This document shows, in pieces, positions 18,168 through 29,000 of a stretch of 64,000 nucleotides of DNA. This DNA is from CAZAMB01 sp964486335. Lineage in GTDB: Bacteria; Planctomycetota; Phycisphaerae; UBA1845. The stretch is taken from the NCBI GenBank assembly GCA_964486335.1, contig CAZAMB010000008.1, positions 158,703-222,702 of the forward strand, given 5' to 3'. Both the position numbers and the translations under genes were made by a program. Position 1 is the first letter of the stretch; each line of letters begins with the position of its first letter. The notes under the pieces are model-generated. The model saw only the letters and a program-made list of their open reading frames with translations. It had not been told where the DNA came from and made no database searches.

Positions 18168-18238
18168 AATGTAGCGTCACCCCTCGTGGGTGACGACTAA
18201 ACGCGGTCGACGCCGCCCACAAAGGGCGACGCTACATT
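18168..18238. repeat. Inverted pair of REP hairpins (BIME-like)
   Basis: The ends AATGTAGCGTC (18168-18178) and GACGCTACATT (18228-18238) are exact inverted repeats. Each arm is itself a hairpin: CGTCACCC-CTCGT-GGGTGACG on the left and, read on the other strand, CGTCGCCC-TTTGT-GGGCGGCG on the right. The two arms are thus diverged inverted copies of a ~28-base unit with a palindromic body. It lies between gspD and the lipoprotein pair. Confidence 0.75.
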
Positions 18239-18252
18239 TTCACCACGGACTC

Positions 18253-21200
18253 CTAGTCGTCACTTGCCGTTCCACCCGAACCCCGAGCAATACTCGGCCC
18301 ATACGTCCCCGTCGTCGTCGTGCTCGTCGAAGTGGGTCGATTGATCGGCGGACCATACGTCTTCGGCCGCGGGCCGTATTGCTCTCGCTCCCTGTCTTGC
18401 CCCGGTGGAATGGCCGCCGGCGGCATAGGCGGAACGACACTCGGATCGGCAGGCCTCGGACCCAGACCCGCCTCCTGCGGCGTGATCCGCAGCCCTTCCA
18501 TCAACGGATTCTGCCGAATGCTGTCGGGAAGGATGTACTTGTCACGCTGCTCGACCGACATGCGGCGAACGTCCTCATCGGTTCGCAATACGTCTACCGT
18601 GAGCACGACCAGCAGCTCGGTCTTGCTGTTTTGTTTCTTCGTAGCGCGAAAAAGCGGACCCAGCCCGGGCAAATCTCCCAGAATCGGCACCTTGGTTTCA
18701 TTATTGGAATCTCGCGATTGAATGAGGCCGCCGACGATCGCCGTCTCGCCATCGCGAATCGTAATGTTCGTTTCGACTTCTCGTTTCGAGAAGATCGGCT
18801 GTGAAACCCCCTGCGAAAGCTGCACGTTGTCGCCGAGGTTGGAAATCTCCTGCTTGATCTCGATCGTCACGTACCCATCCGGGCTGATATGCGGCGTAGC
18901 CGTGAGGATGATGCCGACCTCTTCTCGCCCGGTCGTCACGTTGATGCCGCCCGTATCCAGCACTTGCGAATTCGTGATGATCGGCACTTCGTCGGCGATC
19001 GTGATCTTCCCTTCCTCTCCGTTGCGGACCATCAGAATCGGACGCGAAAGAATCTCCAGCCGGTTGTCCTGCTGCAGTGCGTTGATCAGGAAGCTGAAAT
19101 CCTCGCCGGTTACCGTGAAACTGAACCCCAGTGCTTGCGCCGCGTTCAACGCCGTGCCCGCCACCGAATCGAAATCGCTGCCCTGAATCACCCCGTTGGG
19201 CCCGACGACCGCCTGCCGCGAGAAATCAAGCTCCTGACCGGCGAGTTCGATGCCGAGGTCCACGTCATTGTTGAGCGTCACCTCGGTGATCAGTACGGAA
19301 ATCATGACTTGCGGCTCGGCCCGATCCAGCGACTGAATCAAGTCCATCGTCCGCTGATAACCCCGCCGACTCGTTCCCACGAGCAGGCTGCTGCTGCCTT
19401 TCTCTTCCTGGCCGAGGCTTTCCACCGAAACCTGCCGTTCCTGCCGACGAACGCGCGACTCCTCATCCTCCCCGCCCCCGAGAACATTCAGCTCCTGTTC
19501 GATGAATCCCTTAACCGCCGTCGCCAAATCCGACGCCGGGCGGAACTTCGCGTTGTACACCGACGAAACGCGATCCTCCGCTTCCTGCGAATCCAGAAAA
19601 CGAACCAGATCCTCCACCATCGTCAGGTATACCTGCGCCCCCGCCACGATCAGGGTGTTCGTGCGCGCGTCCGCCGCAAAGCGAAGCTCTTGCCCGACAC
19701 TGGCCAGTTGCTGCTCGAGATCGGTCGCCGCCGAACCGAACACCAGCTGGCTCTGCGTTGCGCCGCCTTCCGCGCCGCCGCCCGCCCCTTCGATCTTGAA
19801 AATCTCTTTGAGCTGATCGATCATCGTCTTGGCGTCGCTGTTGATCAGCGGAAACAATCGAATCTCCGAGGTCACCGGGCGGATCTTGTCAAAATCCCGA
19901 ATCATCGCCTCCAGCATCGACATGCTGTCGGCTGGAGCCATGACCATGAGCGAATTGGTTCGCGGGTCGGGCTTGATCTTGATATCCTGACGAAGCAGCT
20001 TGCGAATCGTCTCCTTGCCGTCCGCCGCCTTCTCCAGAAACGATACGATCACCGCCCGCTCGTCGTCTCCGCCCGAGTTCTCGCCCACCAGCGTCTCTTC
20101 AAGCAGCGTCGCGAAGTCCTCCGCCAGCGCCTGCCGAAGCTGAATGACCCGCACCATCATCTCCACCGCCGGAGCCGACGTGTCCAGACGGGAGATCACG
20201 TCCGCGATGTTGATCATCTGCGACGGCGACGCCCACACGATCAGCGAGTTGGTGCGCTCATCGGCTTGCGCCGCGATCGCGTCCGCCCGACCGGAACTTC
20301 CGCTGTCGCCGCTCTGCGCCTTGAACAAGCTGTCCAGCTTCTCCGCGACGCTGGCCGCCTTGGCCAGCTTCAGCGGGAAAATCTCGAACTGCCGCGCGAT
20401 GTTCGACGGCCGATCGAGCAGTTCCAATAGGCTCTCGATCACGTTCTGATCATCACGCGATGCGCTGGCCACCAGACTGTTGGACGACTCCTCTGCCAGA
20501 ATCACGATCGGAGTCCGCGAACCCTCTTCGCCTTCCTTGCGCGAATCGAACAGTTTCTGCATCCGCACGGCGATCTGCGACGCCGAACCAAACTTGAGCG
20601 GGTACACCTTGAACATGGCCGTCAGCGGACCCGCCTCCACGTCCAGTCGTCGCACCACATCCTCCACCCGATCCATCGTGTCCAGCGCCGCCGCCACCAG
20701 CAATGCATTGCTCCGCGAGTCAGGAATGATCGTCGGAGCCTTGAACGTCTCCGACTGACCCTCCATGCCTTGAAACAAATCGTCCAGTTGCTTGCTGAGC
20801 ACGGCCACGTCGGCGAATTCAATCTTGAACAGCCGCGTGTCGTTGATGAGCGGTTGCGATTCCAGCGTATTGATCAGTCGCTGGATCTCCTCGAAATCTT
20901 CCACGCTCGATGCCACGATGAGGGCATTGCTCCGCTCGTCCACCGCCACGATCGGAAGGTCCTCCAGCAGCTTGGCTTCCTTGCGAAGATCGGCCTTGCG
21001 CTTCCAGAGATCTTCGATCTTGTCCTTCAAATCCTTCGCCGACAGTCGTTGACAAAGCACGATCCGAATTTGGTCGAACAGCTTGGCCGGCTTCGTATCC
21101 AGTTGAACGACGATCGACGTGATTTCGGCGAAGTTTTCCTCCGACGCCGAAATTACCAGCGAATTGCTCCGCAGGTCCGTGCTCAAAAACACGCGCTCGC

Positions 21201-22806
21201 GTTCCAGGGCGGCCTTGTCCGACCCCACCGCCTGCGCCGCTTCGAAACGCTGCGTGAACAACTCGGTGATCATCTTGCCCAGTCCCGTCGCATCGGCATG
21301 TTCGACGGCGATGAGCCGCAGCGGGAACTTCAGCGCGGTCGCGGGCTGGTCCAGCGTGCCCACGATGTTCTCCACCAGCGAAAGCTGTTCCGCCCGGCCC
21401 GACACAACCAGCGTGTTGGTCCGAACGTCGGCGACGATGCCGAGGTTGTACACCAGCGCCCGGCCTCGCTCATTTTCCGGCACCGAGTTCTGACCGCTTC
21501 CGTCGGGGTCTTCCGGCAGCTTCTTCCCTTCGTCAAACATCTTCTTGACCACGTCCGCCAGCGACTCCGCCGCCGCGAACTTGAGCGGGAATAACCGAAC
21601 CTCGATTTCCGACCCCAGCGGCACGCCGTCCAGCAGGCGAATCAACTCGCCCATCGGCACGACGTTCTCCGCGGGCGTCGCAACGATCAGACTGTTGGTT
21701 CCCTCATCCGGAGTGATCTTGATTGTCTTCTGCAAATCGATCGGCGGAAGATCGGTGATCTGACCCGATGGACTCGCCTTGCTGATGATGAAACGATAAA
21801 GCGTTTCCTCCACCGCGTCCTTGGCCTGCTGCGATTGCGATTGCGACTTGAGCAGCTTGTCGATCACGTCGCCGAGGTCCTTCGCCTTGGAGTGAATCAA
21901 CGGAAACACCGTCAGCTTCACCTCGCCGAATCCCGCCACCGGCTCCACGTCGATGTTGTCAATCAGCGACTGAATCTTCTCCCGCTCCGACTCCCGCGCC
22001 GTCACCGTGATCGTGTTGTTGGCGTTGTTCGGAAGAAACTGAAGCTTGCTCTGTTCTTTCTTGGCCCCTTGCGCCTGCCGAAGCTGCGTGACGATCTTTT
22101 CCAGTTCCTTCGCGACATCGCTCGCCTTGCGGTACTTCACTTGGAACCGCATCATCTCGATCTTGCCCAACGGATCCGGAATCGAGTCCACCTGCTTGAT
22201 CGTGTCGATCACCAGGTCAATATCTTCCGGCAGCGCCGACACCAACAGAATGTTTGACGACAGCGCGGTGACCTTCACCTGCTCTTCCGGCGTCTGATTC
22301 GGGCGCTTCAGCGCGTCCCGCAAAGCCTGCTCCACCGACCGCGAAATCTCGTTCGCGTCGCGCTCGCTGACGGTGACAACTTCCACCACCTTCGTCTTCG
22401 TCGTCGCGAACTCCGCGTCCAATCCACGAATCAAAAGCTCCAGCGTCTTGACCGCTTCCTCCGGTCCGCTCAACACCACCTGATCGCCGACGATCTCCAC
22501 CGTCACGTCCGCCCCGGCCAGCCGCGCCAGAATGGCCGGATCAACCCGCTTCAACAGGTCGCTCACCCGGTCCGGAGCCGGAGGTTGTTGCGGTGCGTTG
22601 GGATTGTCTCCCGGTTGATTCACCGGGCGCGCGCTCGGCCGCTCAGCCGGAACCGGCACGTCCGCCTTCGTCCGCTCGCTTTCATCGGGAGTCTGCGCAA
22701 GCGCCGCAACTGCGCCGACCAGCAATCCAAAGGCGATCGCCCATCGTGCTCCCGATCGAGCCAACCGCCCCAATCGCGCCGCCGCAGCCTTGTGAATCAT
22801 CGTCAT
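18253..22806 (-). CDS. gspD: Type II secretion secretin GspD with about 12 N-modules
   Basis: Outer-membrane secretin of 1517 residues; I chose ATG 22806 because GGGAG sits five bases upstream and a clear signal peptide follows (WAIAFGLLVGAVAALAQ); the frame is open 24 codons further. From about residue 90 to 1160 roughly twelve secretin_N (NolW-like) modules follow one another, each with a pattern like RTNTLVVSGRAEQL...IVGTLD. The C-terminal secretin domain (about 1165-1415) is intact: MISVLITEVTLNNDVDLGIE, LEILSRPILMVRNGEEG, VEIGIILTATPHISPDG-like core, and ETAIVGGLIQSRDS with VPILGDLPGLGPLFR. A Pro-rich tail ends the protein. Typical GspD proteins are about 650-700 residues with three such modules. 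It is the last gene of the operon. Confidence 0.93.
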   Translation of the reverse strand: MTMIHKAAAARLGRLARSGARWAIAFGLLVGAVAALAQTPDESERTKADVPVPAERPSARPVNQPGDNPNAPQQPPAPDRVSDLLKRVDPAILARLAGADVTVEIVGDQVVLSGPEEAVKTLELLIRGLDAEFATTKTKVVEVVTVSERDANEISRSVEQALRDALKRPNQTPEEQVKVTALSSNILLVSALPEDIDLVIDTIKQVDSIPDPLGKIEMMRFQVKYRKASDVAKELEKIVTQLRQAQGAKKEQSKLQFLPNNANNTITVTARESEREKIQSLIDNIDVEPVAGFGEVKLTVFPLIHSKAKDLGDVIDKLLKSQSQSQQAKDAVEETLYRFIISKASPSGQITDLPPIDLQKTIKITPDEGTNSLIVATPAENVVPMGELIRLLDGVPLGSEIEVRLFPLKFAAAESLADVVKKMFDEGKKLPEDPDGSGQNSVPENERGRALVYNLGIVADVRTNTLVVSGRAEQLSLVENIVGTLDQPATALKFPLRLIAVEHADATGLGKMITELFTQRFEAAQAVGSDKAALERERVFLSTDLRSNSLVISASEENFAEITSIVVQLDTKPAKLFDQIRIVLCQRLSAKDLKDKIEDLWKRKADLRKEAKLLEDLPIVAVDERSNALIVASSVEDFEEIQRLINTLESQPLINDTRLFKIEFADVAVLSKQLDDLFQGMEGQSETFKAPTIIPDSRSNALLVAAALDTMDRVEDVVRRLDVEAGPLTAMFKVYPLKFGSASQIAVRMQKLFDSRKEGEEGSRTPIVILAEESSNSLVASASRDDQNVIESLLELLDRPSNIARQFEIFPLKLAKAASVAEKLDSLFKAQSGDSGSSGRADAIAAQADERTNSLIVWASPSQMINIADVISRLDTSAPAVEMMVRVIQLRQALAEDFATLLEETLVGENSGGDDERAVIVSFLEKAADGKETIRKLLRQDIKIKPDPRTNSLMVMAPADSMSMLEAMIRDFDKIRPVTSEIRLFPLINSDAKTMIDQLKEIFKIEGAGGGAEGGATQSQLVFGSAATDLEQQLASVGQELRFAADARTNTLIVAGAQVYLTMVEDLVRFLDSQEAEDRVSSVYNAKFRPASDLATAVKGFIEQELNVLGGGEDEESRVRRQERQVSVESLGQEEKGSSSLLVGTSRRGYQRTMDLIQSLDRAEPQVMISVLITEVTLNNDVDLGIELAGQELDFSRQAVVGPNGVIQGSDFDSVAGTALNAAQALGFSFTVTGEDFSFLINALQQDNRLEILSRPILMVRNGEEGKITIADEVPIITNSQVLDTGGINVTTGREEVGIILTATPHISPDGYVTIEIKQEISNLGDNVQLSQGVSQPIFSKREVETNITIRDGETAIVGGLIQSRDSNNETKVPILGDLPGLGPLFRATKKQNSKTELLVVLTVDVLRTDEDVRRMSVEQRDKYILPDSIRQNPLMEGLRITPQEAGLGPRPADPSVVPPMPPAAIPPGQDREREQYGPRPKTYGPPINRPTSTSTTTTGTYGPSIARGSGGTASDD

Positions 22807-23033
22807 GACTCCCGCTCCGTTCGATGCCCGTTCACCATCCATGGCCATCCGCCTTACACATTGGCGTCGCAAGAACAACGCCCGCTGCCTTGTATGCCCG
22901 AATCAGACCGCTGGTCGCAACCGTTTCGGAGCCGAACCGACCGCCCGGTCCGCCCCGCAACGACTCGTAAACTACCGCCCGACAATCGCCGACGCAACAA
23001 AAATCCCGCCGTCAGCGCCTCACCTCTTCGTCA

Positions 23034-26000
23034 TTACGGCCGACCGCCGCCGCGCGTCGGCCTCGACCCGCCGCCCGACGAGCCTCGTCGCGAAGAACCC
23101 GAATTCGACTGCTGCGTCATCTGGTCAATCAAACGTTGGATATCCTCCGTGGCAATATTGGGAACGGGGACGATGATCGTCGTGTTGTTTCCCGTCGGAC
23201 CCATTTTCTCCAACGTGCGGATCATCTGTTCCGCGTCGTTGAACAGCATGGGACTTCCCGCGATGGTAATCGAATTGGTTCGACGATCGGCCAACGCCGA
23301 AATTGTCGGAATTGAACCGCCTCGTCCACTGCCAGCCGGGGCTCGCATCTTCGCGCTCTCATTGATACTCTGCTCGACCTTTTCTGAAAGATCATCAACG
23401 TTAATACCTGCCGAAACCTGCACAATTCGAAAAGTGGATTTGTCCTTCTTGTCTTCCGTGTCGATCTTCTCCACCACGCCCTGGATCGCCGCGAGGTCCG
23501 TCGCCGACGCCCGAACGATGATCGCGTTGCTCGTCTCATCCGCCACGATCACCGGCGGCGAGTAGTGCTTCTTTCCGCCGCCCATCTTCGGATCGTTGAA
23601 CATCTCCTTCAGTTGCGGCAGCAGCAGGCTCGACGATGCATACTTAAGCGTGATGATCTGCGGAACGCTGCCCTTCTCCCCCGCGATGTCCATCCCCTTG
23701 GCGATCGACTCGATGCGATCGAGTTGCTGCTGATCGCCGCTGATCATGATCGCATTCGTCTGCGCGAGCACGCCCAGCCGCACGTCGCCGATCAACTGAT
23801 CGCCACGCCCACCCGGACCGGCCGGCTTCTTGAGATACGCCTGAAGCGCCGTGTTGATTTCCGACGCGTCGCCATATTGCAGCGTCACGACGCGAACGTC
23901 ACCGGCCGTCGCGATCTCCTGCGTGTCCAGTTCCTTGATCGTCGCATCGATCTTCGCGAAGTCGACCGCGTTGCAGCGCACTAATATCGCCTTCGACCCC
24001 GTCGCCGCAGAAATCGAAATCGCCGCTTCGCCTTCGGCACTCTTCTGCGCGTTGCGCACGAAAATATCCGTCAGCGCCTTGACCAGCGCGTCCGGGTCAG
24101 CGTTCTTCACCTCCACGACGTGCACTTCCTGCTGCGTCACCGCGCTCGCCGGCGTGTCGATCTTACGCAGATTCTCCTCGATGAAGCCGAACACGCTCGG
24201 CGTGCCCAGCACAATGAGCGCGTTGGCCGTCTCGTCCGGCTGAACACTGAACGCCTCGATTTTCTTCGCGTCCTGCGGACCAAGCCGCTGGACATACTCG
24301 GTCATCAGTTTGGTCAATTGCCCGTGGACGGCCTTCGCGTTTGCGTATTGCAGCGGATAAATCCGAAACTCCACCGAAATCCCGCTCCCCGGCGTGTCCA
24401 GCGTCTTGGCCAGCGATTCCACCTGCGAGAACATCTCGTCGTCCGCCACAACGAAGAGCCGCCGCGACGCGTCGTGCGCCGTCACCGTGAATCGCGGCAG
24501 CGCCGACGCTCCCGACGACCCCGGCCGTGCCGTTCGCTTCGAGTCGTAGGCCTTCTCGATCGCGTCGGCCACCTGGCTCGGCGTCGCGTTGGTTAGTTCG
24601 ATAATCCGCGGCGTGGTGGTTTGCTTCGATTGCTCTTCCAGCTTCGCCACCGTCGACAGAATCTGCTCGTGCAGTCCCGTCGGCGCGCTGAACAGCACGA
24701 TCCGCCCGCCGGCCTCGCCGATAAACTTCGGACTCTTTCCCCCGCCCGACTTCCCACCGACCGGCCCGCCGGCCGCCCCGCGCGCTGCCGACGCTCCGCT
24801 TCCTCCACCAAACATCTCGCCAAGCGTGTCCGCGACCATCTTCGCGTCGGCATGCGCCAGCACCACGTCCTTCCACTCATCCTCCGTGCTCTTCACATCG
24901 AATCGAGTCAGGACTTCTTCAATCTCCTTGATCTGCTCCGCCGTCGCCTGCACCGTCAGCATGTTCAGGCGGTCATAGGCGATGAAGCTCGGCGCGTTCA
25001 TGCCGCCCCCGCCGATCGACGGCGCACCCTCGCCGCCGCTCTTTTTCGACCCCTTTCCCGATCGCCCCGGCGACTTCTCCGCGAAATAGTCGCTAAGTTG
25101 TTCCGCTACCTCGGCCGCTTCCGCGTGCTTCAATTCGTAATACCGCGTCAGCCGTTCCGCGATGTCGCCGCTTTCAAACTGATCGATCAGCTTGCCGATG
25201 TAGTCCAGCGCCGCGGGCGGCGCCATCGCCATGATCGTGTTCGCCGTCTCGCTCGAAAACAAAGTGATATCCTGCGGATCGACGCCCAGCAGGCTCCCCG
25301 TCGTGCTCTCCTGCAACACGGTTTGCGGAAGCTGACCGCCCGGCCCCGTCGTCGAAGCCTGCGCCGCCCCCGGCATCCCCGGAAACGCCGGTCCACGCGC
25401 GGCCGCACGCGGACGATCCTTCGCCGCGTCCAGCCGAAGCATTTCACGAAGCATCTGTTCGACTTCAGCGGCGTTGAGCTTTTTAAGCTGATACGTCCGC
25501 ATGATGCTATCGACCGGTTTGGGTTGGTCGATCGTCGCCAGCAGTTCGAGAATCTGCGGATACTGACTCGTTTCGGCCCGGAGAATCAGCGTCCGGTCGC
25601 GCGGATTCGGATACACCCGCACCGCCGGCGCGGGAAGTTGCGGCACCTGAATCTGCGGCTGCTGAGGTTGTTGCGGCTGATTGCCCTTGCCCGCGCCGTC
25701 CTTGCCGTCCTGATCCTGACCGCCGCGCTCTTGTTGCTGCTGTTGTTGCTGCCGCTGCTGCTGCATCTGCTGCATTCGAGCCATCTGGGCGGCCTGTTGC
25801 TGCTGGATCATGACTTGAGCTTGCTGAGACTTCGTCGCGTTGAACATCTCCTCCAAAACGTCCTGCGCCGAAAACACATCGATGTACTTCACGCGATAGA
25901 TGCGAATGTCCGGCGCGACCAGCAGGTCTTTGATCTCGTCGTCCAGGTCTTCCATCGCTTCCTTGACCGTGTCGAGATCATCCTCCTCGCCCTCCACGAC

Positions 26001-29000
26001 TATCACGCCTTGCGTGTCGTCGTAAATCACTTTGAGTTTCTTGCTTGTCTTGGTCTTGCCCTTCTTGTCTCGTTCGGTCTCGGAATCCTTTTTCTCCTCC
26101 TTGCCCGAGTCTTCCTTCGGGGCGGCGATCGGCTGAAGCGCCCGCTGGATCATCAGGTCGGCATTCACCGGCGGCTCGACATAGGGGGTCTCTTCGACGG
26201 GCACGTCGTCCTGAATTGGCTCGATGTGTTCTTCCTGTTCCTCAGGCGGAGCCGATTCTTCGGGCGGCGGTTCCTGCTGACCGATCGCCGAACCAAGCAG
26301 CGCCGCGGCCATTCGATCAAACGCCAGCGGCATCACGCACGGCGACACTTTGGATTCTTCCACGACCGGCACGCGAACCCGCTCCAGTGGAAGTTTCTTC
26401 TCAATGTCTTCCGGCGTGTTGTTGACCAGATCGATTTCGTATTCACCGAGATTTCGCTTCAGCCACCGTGCCGTCGCCTCCGCGCTCATCCCCGCCGGAC
26501 TCGCAATAGACTTCCGCAGGACTTTGACCGGCTTGTCACTCGGCTTGTCCACATGTTCCGCGATCATCGCCTTGATCTCTTCAAAACGACTCTCATCAGG
26601 ATATCGAATGACCAGCGAATCTTTGAACAGCTTCTCTACCTTCGGAAGTTTTCCGTGCGGCTCCCAGAGGGATTCCAGAAGGTCTTCCAGGTCCCAGCGC
26701 GCATCGCTGGCGTCGGCATGCTCCAACTTGTATATGAACTTCGGAACCGGCTTCTCTTCGATGCCTCCTCGGATGACCTCGTCTTCCTCGAACATCTTGA
26801 AAATGTCGTCGATCTGCGCCAGCTTCGACGCCGTCGTCGCCACCAGCATCGTCCGGCCGATCAGATCCGCCTGAATGTACAGATCGCCCCCCGAGTGCGT
26901 CTTCGTCGTCGTGAACTCCTCCTCATCTTCCTCCTCCGCCGCGCCTTTGCCGGATGCCGCCATTCGCGCCGGACGAGGCACGCCGCCGGTTTTCGCCGGT
27001 GTTGCAGAGTCCACCACGTTCACGATCAGATCGAACAACTGCGCCGTGTCCGCGTCTTTCACTTGATAAAGCTTGATCCGCCGGCCGCGCGTCGACAGCT
27101 CGTCCAGTTTGTGAATCCACTCCGTCGCCTTATCAACCTCCGCTTCGATGCCGTTGAGGATGATCGATCCGCCGCCCGGCGCTTCCACGATCGTCAGCGC
27201 CTCCGTCGACAGACTCTCCGCCGCCACCGCCCCCGGACTGCCCGGCACGCCCACGGGCCTCGGGCGCGCCACAGCCCGTACTTGCGTCGGCCGCCCCATC
27301 ATCTCCTTGACCGTCTTGATCATCTCGGACGGCGACGCATTGGCCAGTTCCACCGTGCGAAAAACGACTTTGTCCTTCTGATGCGCCGGCTGATCGAACA
27401 TCTCCACCAGCCGCCGGGCCTCGGCGATGATCGCCTTCGGCGCCGCGATCACGATCCGCTCATTCCGCGCGTCCGCCGCGATGTGATACCGATCGCCCCC
27501 GCCCGCGTTGCCGCCCTGTTGCAGCGCGCGAATGCGCCGCGGATTCGGAACCGGCGAAGGCGCGGTGCTCTCGGTCGGCACGTCTGCCAGCTCGCCCGCC
27601 TGCACCAGCCCCCGAATCTTCAGGTCCAGCAGCGGACGAATGTCCTCCACCAGGTCCAGCGGATCCCCGTGCTTCACGTCGATGAACTCGACGATCGACG
27701 GCTCCGCCGAAGCCTCCACCCGCAATACGTTCAGCAGCTTCTCAATCTCCGGAAACTGCGCCGGATCGCCGATCACCACCAACCGCGACGACGCCGGCTG
27801 TGGAATGAACCGCGGTCCCTCCGCGCCCAGTCCGATGGCCGCCGCCGCGCCGTCCCGACCCGCGCGCCGACCCGCTCGACCCGGTCCCGCGAAAACCGAT
27901 GTCAGCGTCTCCGTGATCCCCACGATGTCCGAGCCCGGCGGAAAATCCGAAAACACCTTGAGTTCCGTCCCACCCGATGGAATGTCGAACTCCGCGATCA
28001 CCTTCGCCACTTCGTCCAGCATCCGCGGCGTCGCCTTCACGATCAACCGGTTGGCGATCTGCACGATCGTCATCTTGTCCGAAACAACGGACTCAACCGT
28101 CGGCCCGCCTCCGACTCCGGCCGGCGCCCCGGCGTCTCCGCGCGGAATCCTTCGCCGTCCGACTCCCGTACGCGGCTCGACGACACCGCCGCCATCTCCC
28201 AGAAGCGCTTCGATCGTCGCCTTGATATCCGACGGATCGGAGTGCTTGATCTCGAACGTCCGCTGTTCGACGAGCGACGGCTTGTCCACCTCCTCCAAAA
28301 ACACCTTGATCCGGGCGATATCCGTCGGCGTCGCGCCCACCACCAGGATCGAGTCATCCGTCGCCACCGTGCGAATCGCGGAATCCACGTTTGCCAGTCC
28401 GCTGAGCATCGTGCCCAGCCGCTCCACCGCCGTCGCTGGATCAAGATGCGTTACCGTCAAGCGAACGAACGGCTCCGATTCCGGCGCGGCAACGTCGATC
28501 TGCGCGATGAACGCCTCATACCGCTTCCAGTCCGATTCTGTGCAGAGAATATAGAGCAGCTTCTGCACATCATCCGGCGTGAACTTCGACGCCGCCTGCG
28601 TCGTCACACGGCGACTCTTCGGCGTCCGACCGGCCGCCGCCGGCGCTGGCGACGCCGCCGTGCTGCCGTCCAGCTCACGAAGCAACCCCGTCACGAACGA
28701 AGGAGTCTGATAGATCAGCCGCACCACCCGCAACGCCACCGGATCCTGCGCGACATCCAGCAGTGCGATGATCTCCTTCACCTTCGTCAGTTCGCTCTCC
28801 GTGCCGCTGTACCACAACGCCCCCCCCGACGGATCAGGAATCAACTGAAAGGAATCTCCCCCCGGCTGCCCTTTAGGAATGCCGCCCCCGCCGAGAATCT
28901 GACCGACCGTCGTCGAAACCTCGTTCGCATCGGCCACTTCCAGTTGAATCCGCAACGGGCCGATCTGCGACACGACGTCGAACAACGCCACCAGATCACG

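Noticed and set aside
18889..20430. Plus-strand open frame of 513 codons opposite gspD
   Set aside because: Antisense shadow with Arg/His/Leu-rich composition and no recognisable family.
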